Assembly (NCBI GenBank): GCA_947359465.1
Contig: OX375877.1
Span: 71,622,698 to 71,686,697, forward strand
Direction of reading: 5' to 3'
Origin: Metellina segmentata
Taxonomy: Eukaryota > Arthropoda > Arachnida > Araneae > Tetragnathidae
DNA: 64,000 bases
Shown: positions 21,856-34,280 of the stretch, in pieces
Numbering within the stretch: the first letter of the stretch is position 1
Layout of the letters: each line of letters starts with the position of its first letter
Notes under the pieces: generated by a model
Database searches by the model: none
What the model was told of the DNA's origin: nothing
The model's input: the letters and a program-made list of their open reading frames with translations, nothing else
Program-made: the position numbers and the translations under genes

Positions 21856-22240
21856 GTTTATCTTCCGAGTCGAAAACTGCCCAGTAGTGGCCAACCTCTG
21901 ATGAAAAAGCCTGTTCCAAACTGTCACCTGGACAAGGGACAAGTTGCTTTTCTTACTTGGATCTTTATGCCTCTTGAATAGATCGTTTTGTCTCGACGAG
22001 GAACCCCTTGGAGCGTAAATGGTCCTAGCATCTACTGGGAAACTGATATCTCGAATCGAGCAGAAACTGATCTCGCATCACTCTGCTTTCTCAATAAAAA
22101 CAAGAAAACATACTTCCACAAACCCACGAGGACGCTTCACTCACTAGTGCAACATTTCTAGTTCTGGAGTTTCAGAGTGGGAACCATCTCCACCATAGTA
22201 ATCTTCTTTTTAGCATTTAGTTTAACCTCTTGACTACGGC
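21856..22240. other. No gene; possible old dispersed repeat
   Basis: Positions 21880-21945 (agtggccaacctctgatga, gttccaaactgtcacc) resemble 26028-26078 (agtgtccagcctctggtgag, gttccaaaccatcacc), so an old dispersed repeat is likely. Nothing else is seen. Confidence 0.5.
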
Positions 22241-22244
22241 TATA

Positions 22245-23545
22245 GATATAACTGGTGCGATTCTTTCTTGGCGCGATTCTTATAACTTTTTAGATAGAGC
22301 TGCTGTACCGGCAGTAGTCTAAATTCTTCCTTGGCGCGATTCTTATAACTTTTGAGATACAACTGCTGTACCAGCCGTAGTCTAAATTCTTCTTTCGCAC
22401 TGTTCTTATAACTTTTAAGATACAACTGCTGTACCGGACCGTAGTCTAAATTCTTTCTTGGCGCGATACTTATAACTAGTAAGATACAACTGCTGTACCG
22501 GCCTTAGTCTTAGTTCTTCTTTCGCGCTGTTCTTATAACTTTTAAGATACAACTGCTGTACCGGACCGTAGTCTAAATTCTTTCTTGGCGCGATACTTAT
22601 AACTTGTAAGATACAACTGCAACCGGCCGTAGTCTTAGTTCTTCTTTGGCGCTGTTCTTATAACTTTTAAGATACAACTGCTGTACCGGCCGTAGTCTAA
22701 ATTCGTCTTTTGCGCGATACTTATAACTTATAAGATACAACTGCAACCGGCCGTAGTCTTAGTTCTTCTTTGGCGCTGTTCTTATAACTTTTAAGATACA
22801 ACTGCTGTACCGGACCGTAGTCTAAATTCTTTCTTGGCTCGATACTTATAACTTGTAAGATACAACTGCTGTACCGGCCGTAGTCTTAGTTCTTCTTTCG
22901 CGCTGTTCTTATAACTTTTAAGATACAACTGCTGTACCGGACCGTAGTCTAAATTCTTTCTTGGCGCGATACTTATAACTAGTAAGATACAACTGCTGTA
23001 CCGGCCGTAGTCTTAGTTCTTCTTTCGCGCTGTTCTTATAACTTTTAAGATACAACTGCTGTACCGGCCGTAGTCTAAATTCGTCTTTTGCGCGATACTT
23101 ATAACTTGTAAGATACAACTGCAACCGGCCGTAGTCTTAGTTCTTCTTTGGCGCTGTTCTTATAACTTTTAAGATACAACTGCTGTACCGGACCGTAGTC
23201 TAAATTCTTTCTTGGCGCGATACTTATAACTAGTAAGATAAAACTGCTGTACCGGCCGAAGTCTAAATTCTTCCTTGGCGTGATACTTATAACTGTTAAG
23301 ATGCAACTGCTGTACCGGCCGTAGTCTAAATTCTTTCTTGGCGCGATACTTATAACTAGTAAGATAAAACTGCTGTACCGGCCGAAGTCTAAATTCTTCC
23401 TTGGCGTGATACTTATAACTGTTAAGATGCAACTGCTGTACCGGCCGTAGTCTAAATTCGTTTTTTTGCGCGATACTTATAACTTGTAAGATACAACTGC
23501 TGTACCGGCCGTTGTCTGAATTCTTCCTTGGACGGATCAAGGTAC
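22245..23545. repeat. 63-bp minisatellite, about 21 monomers
   Basis: The monomer contains gatacaactgctgtaccgg, then cgtagtcta and cgcgatacttataact. Spacings are 61-64 bp. Two monomer types alternate over much of the array (ctaaattctttcttggcgcg and cttagttcttctttcgcgct), giving a dimeric unit near 126 bp. Because 63 is a multiple of three and one minus-strand phase has few stops, that strand shows repeated 21-residue frames (with SYKYRAKKEFRLRP). There is no start context, signal peptide or other support for coding. Confidence 0.92.
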
Positions 23546-23559
23546 AACTGCTGTTCCGA

Positions 23560-24330
23560 CCGTAGTCTAAAGGTCAACTTTATAGTCTTGCGTTTAGTGC
23601 AGTTTGTCCGTTTCCGGACCTCTCGCCAAAAAACAATCCAATCCGAGGGCCGGAAACAATGCGCTCCATTTGTGCCGCTAAAGAGCTCGCTTAGCGGCCC
23701 ACTAATGCCCACCCTTCTTCAGCAAATGAAACGGAAACAAAAACATCATCTGTGACCGTCATATTCTCTTTACCCTTCCTCGTGTTTATCGTCAGATCTA
23801 GGTGAATGAGCGGAGGCAGCACGCCCAGAATAGAGGCGGTAGTGATGAGGGTACGGATATAGAAGACACACCTGTCTCCGACGACGTTCCCTTACGACGT
23901 CGTAGCTCTAGACAGCGGCTCATTCCGCGACAGTTGATGGTGCTCCCTGCCGCAGGAATTTCCCGTTAGGCTTCTCCGCCTAAATATTCCCGCGGGAAGG
24001 AAATTAGCCCCTTTTCCAATCACACGGGAACCATTCTTGTGTGCGACTTTCTCATCAGGAGCGCGCCTTAATTGCGATTTCCGAGGGGAGAATGGTGTGA
24101 CTCCAGAACATTTACATCCCGCAGGCACTCTTGCTTTTGGATGAATGGACCGGGGCTTATTATTCTTAATGACTGTTCGCGGCTAATGAATGCAGCCCTG
24201 GTTATGGCCCCTCGTTGGAGTCTGCTGACACCCACCTCCACTGGAAATTAAAGGACTTGCAGGAACGGTAAAAACTGGTACTGTAAAACAAAGGGCTCCT
24301 CTATGTATCGTTTCCGTGAGAGGGGCTCAG
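23560..24330. other. GC-richer unique island
   Basis: Contrasts with its AT-rich neighbours (for example ttcccgcgggaaggaaattag, gacgacgttcccttacgacg). Frames of 75-86 codons exist on both strands without recognisable domains. Candidate conserved non-coding or regulatory sequence, by inference only. Confidence 0.35.
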
Positions 24331-25083
24331 AAAGGGGTCAGAACCATGATGTTGATGTAGTCTTAAGGGTGGATATTTCTACCCTACCACTCGAACTTTA
24401 CAATCGATCCCATGATTCAATAGTTCTCCCGTTTAGGGCAAGATTGGGTTGGGAAAAATTAAAAGTGAATTGTGTATAAAAAATTGTATGACTATGGAGA
24501 ACGTTGTCGCATTTGCTCTGGAATCCTTACATACATATCAACCACTTTATCTTTTTAAACCTCCAAGTGGTTTCGACGAGTAATCTCGTTCATCAAAATC
24601 TGACCAATTTTGCTAATGAAGTTGTCGTCAAGACATTGACTTAAGAAAGCTGACTTTAAGAAAATGAAAAGAAAAATGTCCGATAGGTTTTATTTTAATG
24701 ACGTGAAATCACGTCCATCAAGTTCTGGTCAGTTTTAATAATGACAAAAAACCTCATCGAGATAATCACCAAGAGGTTTAAGGATAGGGTTGTTAAAAGT
24801 TGCATTAGTTGGAAGCTAGCTCTGGTTTCTTAAAAAGGATAAATCCCCTATGAAAAGGGTAAATCCTCTGTTAATAAGTGTAAAACACACTAAGCTCAAA
24901 TTTTCAAGGCGAATTTTTACTATTTCTAAGCCAGAATATGATCTTTAGACTGCTGAAGTCTATTAAGTCCTTTGTCTTTGTCTGAAGAATAGATTTCTTC
25001 TTGTGAAACTCATTTAGGTGAGTTTAATTAATTGAGTAGAATTTTTCCTCCTCGTTTTTTCAGAGCTTTGTTTTCGATTTAGT
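24331..25083. repeat. No gene; two progenitor-repeat relics
   Basis: Positions 24555-24640 (aagtggtttcgacgagtaat, ctgaccaattttgctaatga) and 24690-24780 (aaatcacgtccatcaagttc, ggtcagttttaataatgac) are dispersed copies of the sequence amplified at 10.09-11.03 kb. Confidence 0.6.
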
Positions 25084-25453
25084 GTTTCACTTGTAAGTTG
25101 ATAAAATACAACTCGGGTTACTTCCCGAGGGCCCAACCAATCGGTCAGATGGCCAGGATATTGTCTTCTGGATCGAAAAGTTTGAATCCAGGATAAGGCA
25201 TAGAAGCTTGTTCGTCTGAAATGAATGTGTTGCCTCTATAAATGGATTGTGCCATGAATATGTGATATGTTTCACTTGTATGTTGATAAAATACAACTCG
25301 GGTTACTTCCCGAGGGCCCAACCAATCGGTCAGATAGCCAGGATATTGTCTTCTGGATCGAAAAGTTTGAATCCAGGATAAGGCATAGAAGCTTGTTCGT
25401 CTGAAATGAATGTGTTGCTTCTATAAATGGATTGTGCCATGAATATGTCATAT
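25084..25453. repeat. 185-bp tandem duplication carrying an old SINE head
   Basis: Two copies start gtttcacttgta at 25084 and 25269 and differ at only a few bases. Inside, gcccaaccaatcggtcagat..ttctggatcgaaaag..ttgaatccaggataaggcat aligns with the tRNA-like SINE head. An ancient head was therefore duplicated recently. Confidence 0.85.
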
Positions 25454-26172
25454 GCCTATGAAGTGTAACCGATACACCATGTAGTGCGCCACAGTTACAA
25501 AAGTTGGTTCACAAATCCACCCTAAAAGTATCATAATGAGCAATATTCAATTGGCCTGGCATAAAACAATTCTCTTCATCCCTTACATTCTTCATAACAC
25601 CACCAATTGGCCACACCTATGAAAAAGGTGATATTTTATCCCACCAGAAGTGGAGGGCTATCTTTATAAGGTCCCTGGGACAAGATTTAAGTTTCCTTTT
25701 CCTGTGGTTAAACGTTTAGAGAAGTTGAAAACGCTAAACTCAAAGTAGGTTTTTAATTTACCCATGAATCCAACCTTTCATTAAAGATTGGTAGTATTTC
25801 TGGAAATCCTGATGTTTTCAAATGGACATAAATTTAATAAATTAAGAATCACTTTGGAGGTGGCAAAAGCCCATAAGCCATCCCTTGGACATCCACTGGA
25901 CTCCTATGGTAGTAAATATACTACGGAACAAAGAAACCGTTTAACTTGAATACCTTTCATCTTTTTAACCATCCTGGTAAGAGGGTTAAAAAGATGTAAG
26001 GTTGATCTTCAGGTTGAGAACCGTCCTGTAGTGTCCAGCCTCTGGTGAGAAACTCGTTCCAAACCATCACCAGTTTTGATGAGTAATTAATACAACTCGT
26101 ATTTAAAACTCACGCAAATACTTCAATGGTTCTTCATAGGTGTAGGTGAAAATTTAAATAAAATAAATCAAA
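25454..26172. other. No gene seen
   Basis: About 720 bp with short frames only; 26028-26078 shares a diverged motif with 21880-21945. Confidence 0.5.
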
Positions 26173-26820
26173 CTAGGGGGCCCGCCCCCTGCTTGCTAAC
26201 GCTCGCCAACCCCCGAAGGATTGCTTCGCAATTCTCATTGGTTCGCTGCGCGAACCTATGCTCGCTTCGCTCGCATCAATGAAGACATGTGTCCTAGCAG
26301 AAGGGATTGATTACAAAATATGATATTCCAGAAAATATTTTTCAAATCTAAATTTGTTGTATTACATAAAAGATATATACAGTACCTCTGGAATCAGAAT
26401 TTAGATGAAAACTTTGAGCACATTTTTACTCGCAATGTGAGCGCTGCTTTGGAAATTGAATACCCAGCATGTTGTTTGTGTGTACATTTCCCCAGTACTC
26501 GAGCCACCCATACACTTTTTGACTGAGTTTGTTGTCGAAAGTTGTAGTGCACGCGTCTTGTTGTACTATAATTGTTAGCCTTGAAAAGGACCGTTTTTTA
26601 AATAGCCCTGAAAAGATCCTCCGCTTTCTTAGATTTCTATTACGAACCGCAACAGCTCGTTTAAAATTCATTTTTTTCAATAAAATTTCATCCGATAACG
26701 CTATAGATTCAAATGACTCGCGAGGCTCCTAGTAAACAAACAATCGCACAATGTTGCCAAAACGCGGTAACAAATAACGTCTTTTTTGCGTGCCACGTAA
26801 GAGAAATATATATATAGATT
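26173..26820 (+). mobile_element. Unclassified hairpin-bearing element, copy H2
   Basis: Longer relative of 16288-16769. It begins ctagggggcccgccccct, has the same hairpins (aggattgc/gcaattct and gttcgc/gcgaac) and the gctcgcttcgctcgc block. It then shares gaagacatgtgtcct, atgatattcca, aatttcatccgataacgct, ttgccaaaacgc and gcgtgccacgtaagagaa. About 160 bp in the middle (from tgttgtttgtgtgtacattt) is absent from H1. No transposase is encoded. Confidence 0.65.
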
Positions 26821-27090
26821 ACCTTCAACATGCTCTTGGAGGTATGTGTGTGTTTAGTGCAACAGGTGAGCCTGCTGTTCACTGCATAATTGTTCAGATC
26901 GTGGAATTAAGATACAGCTACTCGCGATATGCTAGTGATGCAGCTACTCGCATTTATTTTTACGACATTAATTTTTTAACGATATTTGCTCCTTATAATA
27001 GCAACTGCTTAAATTTTGCTTCACGGCACCCCTAATCTCTCTACGTGGCACCCCAGGGTGCCGCGGCACACACTCTGGGAACCCCTGCCT
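26821..27090 (-). mobile_element. hAT-type transposon end, probable
   Basis: Read on the minus strand from 27090, the sequence starts CAGGGGTTCCCAGAGTGTG and continues GCCGCGGCACCCTGGGGTG. CAGGGGTTCCCA is a typical hAT terminal inverted repeat. The other end and the 8-bp target duplication were not found, so this is a truncated element and its inner limit is uncertain. Confidence 0.6.
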
Positions 27091-28882
27091 TAGAGGATTA
27101 GTAAAATTGCTTTGGCAAAGTATCCTGTATTTTTTCCGTGAATACATTTGGATTACTGCAAAAGTGCATTAAGAAACCATGTTGTATTTTTTTCCTGGTT
27201 CAAATGCCTCGCTTCTTTTGCCAACCTTCAAAGTAAGGTAAAGGTAAAGAAAGGAAGTAAACAAAGAAGCAACGGGGCTGTTAAAAGGGACATCATGGAC
27301 CCTTTCAGATAGAACTTCGCCTCACAAACCTACTTATAGAGCGTGTTGTATTCCTTACATAAAGAATTAAAATAATCATTAATCTTGTGATCGTTGAAGG
27401 AGATGATTGTCAGGAAAACGAAAAAGAACTGGTGGAGAAAACTTGAAAAGAAGAAACGAAGAAATAAAGATGGAGTATTTTTTCTTGGCTCTAAGACCCG
27501 TCTTTACGTCGATGGAGAAGGAAAGAACGTTTGGCAGTTTGGGGTCAACTGAAAACGCTGTTATAAATGAAGAATCAAATTGAATTTGTTTCTAACTTTT
27601 AGACTAGGCGTCGACAACCTGCAGTTTCTGACATCTCTTTAACAAACTCGATAAAAATGTAAACTGATTAATAAACTTCTCTGCAGCAACTACCAATAAC
27701 ATACGAGCCCCGAGTTTTTCGAATCTATAGTTATTTCTAATTTTGTTTGCTAAATCAAAAACTTCACATTTCTTAGGGTGATTTGGACTAAAATTTTGCA
27801 TTGATACAGCGCAGTTACTAATTTACCATCGTGAAAAATAACTGCTAATAATCAATAAGATGTTTTCAAAGACGGGTTTTACTAAAAATTACATTTACTC
27901 TAAACAATTGTACTTAGCTATAAATACTAATACGAAAAAAGTTTTAATAAAAATTCTCAAAAACAAGTTGAACAACTTAGGAAAAATACTAAGCTTTTCC
28001 AAATTTTTTACCTAACAAGCTGACCTTAACTTCATTAGAACACATTTTCCGAAGAACAAAGTATTAACAATCAGATATTGATAACAGCATTTAGAGTCTC
28101 ATCTTTTCCCGGAACTAGGTTCTTGTAAATTTCAAATTTAATTCGCATTGGCATCATTTTTCTTCCATTTAAATATCTAAAGCCTCCCCCTCGACTGTTT
28201 TAAGTATACATCATAAAAATAAATTAAAATACAACCGTACATCAATTTAATTTATTGGAAAATATGCATGCAAGAAATACATGCGAGTCTTATTCCTCAT
28301 TGAGACGTATAGACTTGATGAGAAACACATAAAGGTATTATAGGATAAAGTATTAATTTATTCACTTCTAACCAAATTTAATCTTCTTGCCCAATATAAC
28401 CTTTCCAGATTATTTTATTTTGAAAAGACCAATGGAATCTGTCAAAACGAATCTATTCTAAGGACAAATGGATATTTTCCAAACGATCCTATTCTACAGA
28501 AAGAAAACCCAAACAGAATCGTTTAAAAGAATTCTCCTCTAAGAAAAAGACCAATAGAATATTTTAAACGTATAAAGAATCCGCGGATTCTTTTAACCAT
28601 TAGATGTAGTAATTTAATCATTCTGTGTGTTGTGAGGTAAAAACAACACAACACTACTCGGAATAGGGTTAATAATATCAGTGTCATACTTTAAGACAAA
28701 GTAGATATACAATAATCATCAATGAATGTAATAAAATTACAATGGCATTTTGTAACTAGAAAATATATTTATAAATCGTTCAAAAAGAAACGACTGATCT
28801 TGAGTTTAAAGTTTAGCATTTTTTCATGTAGATAACAATGCAAATATTTTACTGACAATATGAATTTGATAGGTTTATTACA
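27091..28882. other. No gene recognised
   Basis: About 1.8 kb, AT-rich. A minus-strand frame at 27604-27801 (65 codons, containing NNYRFEKLGARMLLVVAAEK) has a more protein-like composition than its neighbours, but I do not recognise it and see no splice context. Confidence 0.4.
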
Positions 28883-29812
28883 CAGGGTGATTCATAAGTA
28901 CGTATACAGTTTCCAGATCCTGTAAAACAGGAACATTTTTAGACCCGGTCCCCAAATGCGAACCGTTAGCTAGGTATACTCATAAAGTTTGTGTCCCCTT
29001 TCCGAGCGAAGTGTCACGTGACTAGTCAGTCGAAATGGCTGCGTCTTCAGTGGAGAAGCCGTTTTGTGTTCTTGAATTGAGCAAAACAGAATCTGTCACC
29101 GCTGTACAACGGAATTTTCGATCACGATTTGGAAAATAACCTCATTGGAAAATAACCTCAATAACCTCATAACCTCATCGGATGGATAACCTCGAACCAG
29201 AAAATTCATTTACGATTGGTTTAAAAAATTTGAAACTACGGGATGTTTGTGCACAATTCCAAAGCCAGGACGACCGAGTTTATCTGCAGATGTCGTCAAA
29301 AACTTTATTCGACCAATTGGATAATATAATAGAAAAACTTTATTCTCCAATTGGATGGAGCACCACCCCACTGGTCAGGTGACATTCGAAATTACTTATA
29401 TTAACATATTTTTCGCCGATGGATTGGACGATGCGCCGACTATAACATGCCACTAACCCAATGGCCACCCAGATGCCCTGATTTAACACCATGTGACTTT
29501 TTTCTTTGGGGCTACATAAAGGATAAAGTATTGAACCCTCCTCTTCCTGTTGATCTAGCGGAGCTGAAACAACGTATTGCAACCACTATCACTGCACTTG
29601 CTTCAGATACCCTAACACGCGTCTGGGCAGAAATGGGTTACCGGTTCGATGTGTGTAGTCTGACTAAGGGTGCACACATAGACCATGTGTGACTGTCGCT
29701 AAAAAAACTTGAAACATTCACCTACACTTCTGTCACGGGTAACATAAAATATCTTACATTGTCACTGTTATATAGTGCGTTGAAATTGTATACTTACTTA
29801 TGAATCACCCTG
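28883..29812 (+). mobile_element. Internally deleted DDE transposon with DUF4817-type transposase relic
   Basis: Terminal inverted repeats begin cagggtgattcataagtac on the left and end acttatgaatcaccctg on the right. The 930 bp between holds broken pieces of one transposase in the plus orientation. IS630/Tc1/mariner-related elements of this type are common in arthropods. A clean target duplication is not evident. Confidence 0.8.
29035..29691 (+). pseudogene. Transposase pseudogene, DUF4817 N-terminus and DDE C-terminus
   Basis: The N-terminal piece from 29035 reads MAASSVEKPFCVLELSK and VTAVQRNFRSRFGK, the DUF4817 helix-turn-helix type seen in many arthropod transposons, and then hits a stop. 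After a deletion, a GAPPHWSGDIRNY block and then WPPRCPDLTPCDFFLWGYIK occur in different frames. The latter is the conserved end of the DDE catalytic domain. The first catalytic acidic residue region is absent. At least one stop and one frameshift separate the parts. The protein cannot be functional. Confidence 0.8.
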
Positions 29813-31420
29813 TACTATGTTTTAGTGTTTCTTAAATTTTAATCGTATTCATAAATGTGAAGTAAGACTTTTACTCTTGCATTGATGGATCCTTTTCACT
29901 GAAAAGACTCGCATAATGGATTGATGTGCACTATTATTGGATGGTTAATATGTTCAAAAATTATTGCCTTCAGTGAACTCAGAAAAATTCAATATTATTT
30001 TACAACAATTTTTACGTAGGTTCTCTTTTCTTTCAATGAGATATCGATGTTCACCCATTCGGAAAGTTGAGGAAAATCAATTTGAATTCTTCCTTTTTTT
30101 AAACTCCCAATTGGATAATAGTAGGTGAAGCCGATTTGATTTCACCCTGGGTGTATTTCTGACATCTGTATCAGTAACTTTCTTTGTGCGTATGTCCATT
30201 ACTTGGCCTTATTTTGTGTTCGGGCAGCATGACCAAATATGGTCCTTGCGCCATAAAACCCAACCAATACAATTAAATAAAATAAGATAGAATTACAAAT
30301 AGGCACACATCAAATTATACACATTTTAGTATCTTTAGCACCATTATTGGTAGATTCCCACGATTAAAAATTTTTCTCATACAATGAACTCAGCATTCCA
30401 ATATAATTTTCCAACCATTTTATAACAGGTTCGTTTTTATTCAATCTATCCACCGATTGAGCAAACAAAGAAAAATAACTTGGAATTCACATATTTGGTT
30501 TGTTTAAAATTGCAGTAAGATAACGTTGCGGTTAACCTGCTGTGGATGGGCGTTTTGTCCTCTCAAAATGAAAAATATTTTACCAATTCCAAAGGGTTAC
30601 CACACCGAAAGGCATAAAACAAGTGAATTATATTAATTAGCGCTCAAACGCACGCATTAATCAGTTCCCTTTAATGTATTTTTAACAAGGTTAAGATAAA
30701 TTATAGAGTAGATTTTGTTGCAAATCCCAAAGGATAACTACACCGAAAGCTAACAATTAACAAAGAAAACGAAAAAAATGGACGGTTATATTCTCAAAGA
30801 CTTTAGGTGCAAATTTTCATCTGAATGCAAACTAACTTTTTATAGTTTCGCAAATGTAAGACATCGAATACTGACATTTCTCCTTGTTGATGACCTCAGC
30901 GTCTCTTTTTGATGGCGTTGCCTTACTTTATGAGCATGACGGTTGAATGTTCGATATCAATAAAGTTCTGAAGTTTCAATGTATGTTCAATTTTTTGGTG
31001 CATTCCAAAGAATTTCTGTAACGGATCGCCGATTTCTTCTTCCCATTCATTTTTGTGATGTTTGTGGAAATGTTCAAGAACGTTTTTTAACGAACTGTCG
31101 TACACTGATCTGCTTCGTCACTTGAGGGAGCTGTTACGACTTTGCAATGCGATATCTGGAACAAGACATTTCCATTCAAAAACTTGTCGGTTATGTGTGC
31201 TTTGAAAAGTAAGGGTTAATGTTCTGAAGCCACGAGGAAAAAGTTTGATATGTAGTTTCAACTGAAAGTGTTTTAGTTGCGTGCGTATACTTTTGAACTT
31301 TATAAAAGAACTAATGGATTGTAGTTGCAATTTTTCATAGGACAAGACGAACGCAAAATATGACAAATGAAATGGACTAGCAGATGACTTAAACTCTAGC
31401 AGACGTACAGACGTAGAGGA
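29813..31420. repeat. No gene; old local duplications
   Basis: Positions 29930-30110 and 30340-30490 share diverged blocks (cattattgg, atgaactcag, attccaatataatttt) about 400 bp apart. Positions 30580-30630 and 30715-30760 share ttccaaagg and accgaaag blocks about 137 bp apart. These look like decayed tandem duplications. The 60- and 82-codon minus-strand frames at 30923-31366 have no recognisable domain. Confidence 0.45.
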
Positions 31421-31423
31421 GAC

Positions 31424-32500
31424 CGGGGCTTGTTGGCATAAAGGGTAAGTTGGAATTTACCTTGTGTTTTTTATTAGAGTGATTTCAGAGACGTGAAATC
31501 ACTCTATATAGTCACTATTTAACTATAAGTGTATGGTCCATCATCGACTAGTTTCAGCTTGATAGAAACATTCAGAGAAAAAAGAACGGATTTGTGTTTT
31601 TTTTGTAAAGTTTTTTTTTTTCAAAATTGAAAGTTTGGTGTGTTATGAAGTCCTACAGAATATGTTGAGGTATTTTCAATAGTAGTTGTTAACGCCTCAT
31701 TCCAAATTGTAAAATAGTTGTATTTAATTCATGTTCTTTTCTGTAATTGCACATAATATTTCATATTCTTAACCGTATCAGAATTCATGCATTTTTATCT
31801 ATCGATGTTCATTTACTAGAATAAGTAGCAACTAAAATACAAGAACAACTGTTCCTGAAACCTATCGCACTCGCAGAATGGACGTAGTATTTCGCAGATC
31901 TCTATTCAATTAAGTTGTGTCCTGTAGCTACATCGCATTTCTTTTTCTCAAAATATTACCGCATTTACCACATCGCAATCATCACTATAAAAAGTTGTGT
32001 TGAATAGTGTACAATAAACTATTGTATTCATGTACTGGAATTGTTTGTAAAACTTATATGGAAGAGTGATTATGCCATCTTGTCTCAATAGTCCTGATGC
32101 GGCAAGTTGGCATTTAAGTCGTGAGGTATGTTGGCATAAGAAAAACAGTGGACATCGACGGTGATGAATTTTATATTTCCCCAATGGTGAAAGCACACAA
32201 ACATTGGAGATGGCCAGAAGTGTCGGGGACACAATTTGGTACAACCCCAACAAAATTCTACGAAAAATGAAGCAAAAAAATCCAATGGACAATCTTTCAA
32301 CTTTTTTGGTGGACATGAAGCGTTAAAAATTTCCTTGTTCTTTTTGTTTTGTTTTCTTAGCTTCCCTTATTTTGTACTAAAATAAGTTTTAAAGCGATTA
32401 ATTCGTATAATATCTTAGATATTACCATAATGACATGCTACGACAACTTACCCCAGGCATTATGCCAACCTACCCACATCACGGGTAAGTTGGCATAGTT
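31424..32500 (+). mobile_element. Possible relic transposon with pogo-like C-terminus
   Basis: The segment is bracketed by inverted motifs: ggcataaagggtaagttgg at 31439 and the reverse complement of a similar gggtaggttggcataatg at about 32465. Near 32150-32325 the plus strand reads DGDEFYISPMVKAHKHWRWP and then DTIWYNPNKIL and LSTFLVDM. This is reminiscent of the acidic, aromatic C-terminal tails of pogo/Tigger-type transposases. No catalytic domain was found. The identification is tentative. Confidence 0.3.
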
Positions 32501-33074
32501 TGAATACATTCGTAAACAATATTTAACGAGTAAATTATACTGTTTTTAGCGATGTTTTCTTCATTAATTGGTAGCCAATGAGTTCCACTATCGGTATCAT
32601 TGGCTATTTTAGTTGAAAATAATACTGAAAAAAAACTAAACACTATGTTATAAAACCCAGGTCTCTTCCCTAATAAATTCCAAGTACAGTTAAGTTAATT
32701 AAAGTTTACGTTAGTTGTATATTAATATAAACTTTATAGTAGTTTCTCCAAGTGGAAAATACACGACAAATTCAGAGAAGGTTGGTGGTTTGTTTGGGCT
32801 TTTTCAAAGTGCAGGTCAACATGCGCCAGAACTACATAAAAAACTGTCATTAGAGGTAATCTGTTTGTTATTTGTCTGTTAAATAGTAACTTTATTAAGT
32901 TGTGCAATTATTTTGTTATTACTTCAGACACATATATTGGTAGGGGACAAATCTACTCTTGGTTTCTTTATACATCCTATACACCACCATGAAGATTCAG
33001 TTCAATTTTCTCTCTTGGAAATATGCACTTGACAGCCTTTTGAACCCTTATTTGATTGTTATGAGATAATAACT
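32501..33074. other. No gene seen
   Basis: AT-rich, no long frames and no recognised repeat. Confidence 0.5.
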
Positions 33075-34280
33075 GAAAGATTATGCAGATTCCTGAACAA
33101 AGCCAGTAGCAACCGCTTTCCATCATAGAAATTGTTCAGATCAGTTAAGTATTCTAAATTGAAATAGTTATTGTTCAGACCATCACAGGCAAGTTTAATG
33201 CTGATGGAGACTATGATTTGCATTCTGATCGTCAGCTATCGCTGAAAGTTCGCAATTAAAAATGAGGAGATTCCAGATCAAAGCCAGTAACAATCCAGAC
33301 ACATGTAGGCAATTAAAGTCAGGTCATTAGTTAGGTTATCTAAACGGGAAGGTTATTGTTTAAATCGTCACAGGTACATGATAGAGTGAATATTTTGCAT
33401 TCTGACTCGTCGCGACTCTCACAGTAAGTTAGTGAATAAAGAATTATGCAGTTATCTGATCAAAGTCAGTAACAGCCCGAGAATCATAGTGACAGTTCGT
33501 GTCAAGTACTCTAATCTGAGGCTATTGTTCAAACCATCATAGGTGAGAAGTTTAACACTGGTAAGCGCTTATTTTGGCATTCTGATCGTCGGTTCTCACT
33601 GAAAGTTTGTAATTAATGCAGATTCCTGACCAAAGCCAGTACCAGTCCCCGATACAATGAGACAGTCCAAATCAGTTATAGGTAATCTAAATTGGTAAGG
33701 TTATTATTTAGATAATCAAATAGGCTTATTATGATGCAGCGAATATTTTGCATTCTGACTCGTCGACTCTCACAGTAAGTTAGTGAATAAAGAATTATGC
33801 AGTTATCTGAACAAAGTCAGTAACAGCCCGAGAATCATAGTGACAGTTCGTGTCAAGTACTCTAAGCTGAGGCTATTGTTCAAACCATCATAGGTGAGAA
33901 GTTTAACACAAGTAAGCGCTTATCTTGGCATTCTGATCGTCGGTTCTCACTGAAAGTTTGTAATTAATGCAGATTCCTGACCAAAGCCAGTATCAGTCCC
34001 CGATACAATGAGACAGTCCAAATCAGTTATAGGTAGTCTAAATTGGTAAGGTTATTATTTAGATAATCAAATACGCTTATCATGATGCAGCGAATATTTT
34101 GCATTCTGATGGTTGTATCTCGCGATAAGTTAGTAATTAAAGCCGACAACAGCCCGCGAGTTGTAGAGACAGTTCAGGTCAATTAAGTATTCTAAACTGA
34201 AGCTATTGTTCAGACAATCATAGGTGGGAAGTTTAACACTAATCGAGCACATGTTTTGCATTCTGATAGTCGGCGAGCTA
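33075..34280. repeat. 175-bp satellite-like array, about seven monomers
   Basis: Monomers share gcagattcctgaccaaagcc, agacagtcc..tcagtta, ggttattgtt and ttgcattctgatcgtcg. Two types alternate. The phrase agttagtgaataaagaatta recurs exactly 351 bp apart (33427 and 33778), so the higher-order unit is a dimer. The outermost monomers are the most diverged. Confidence 0.88.
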
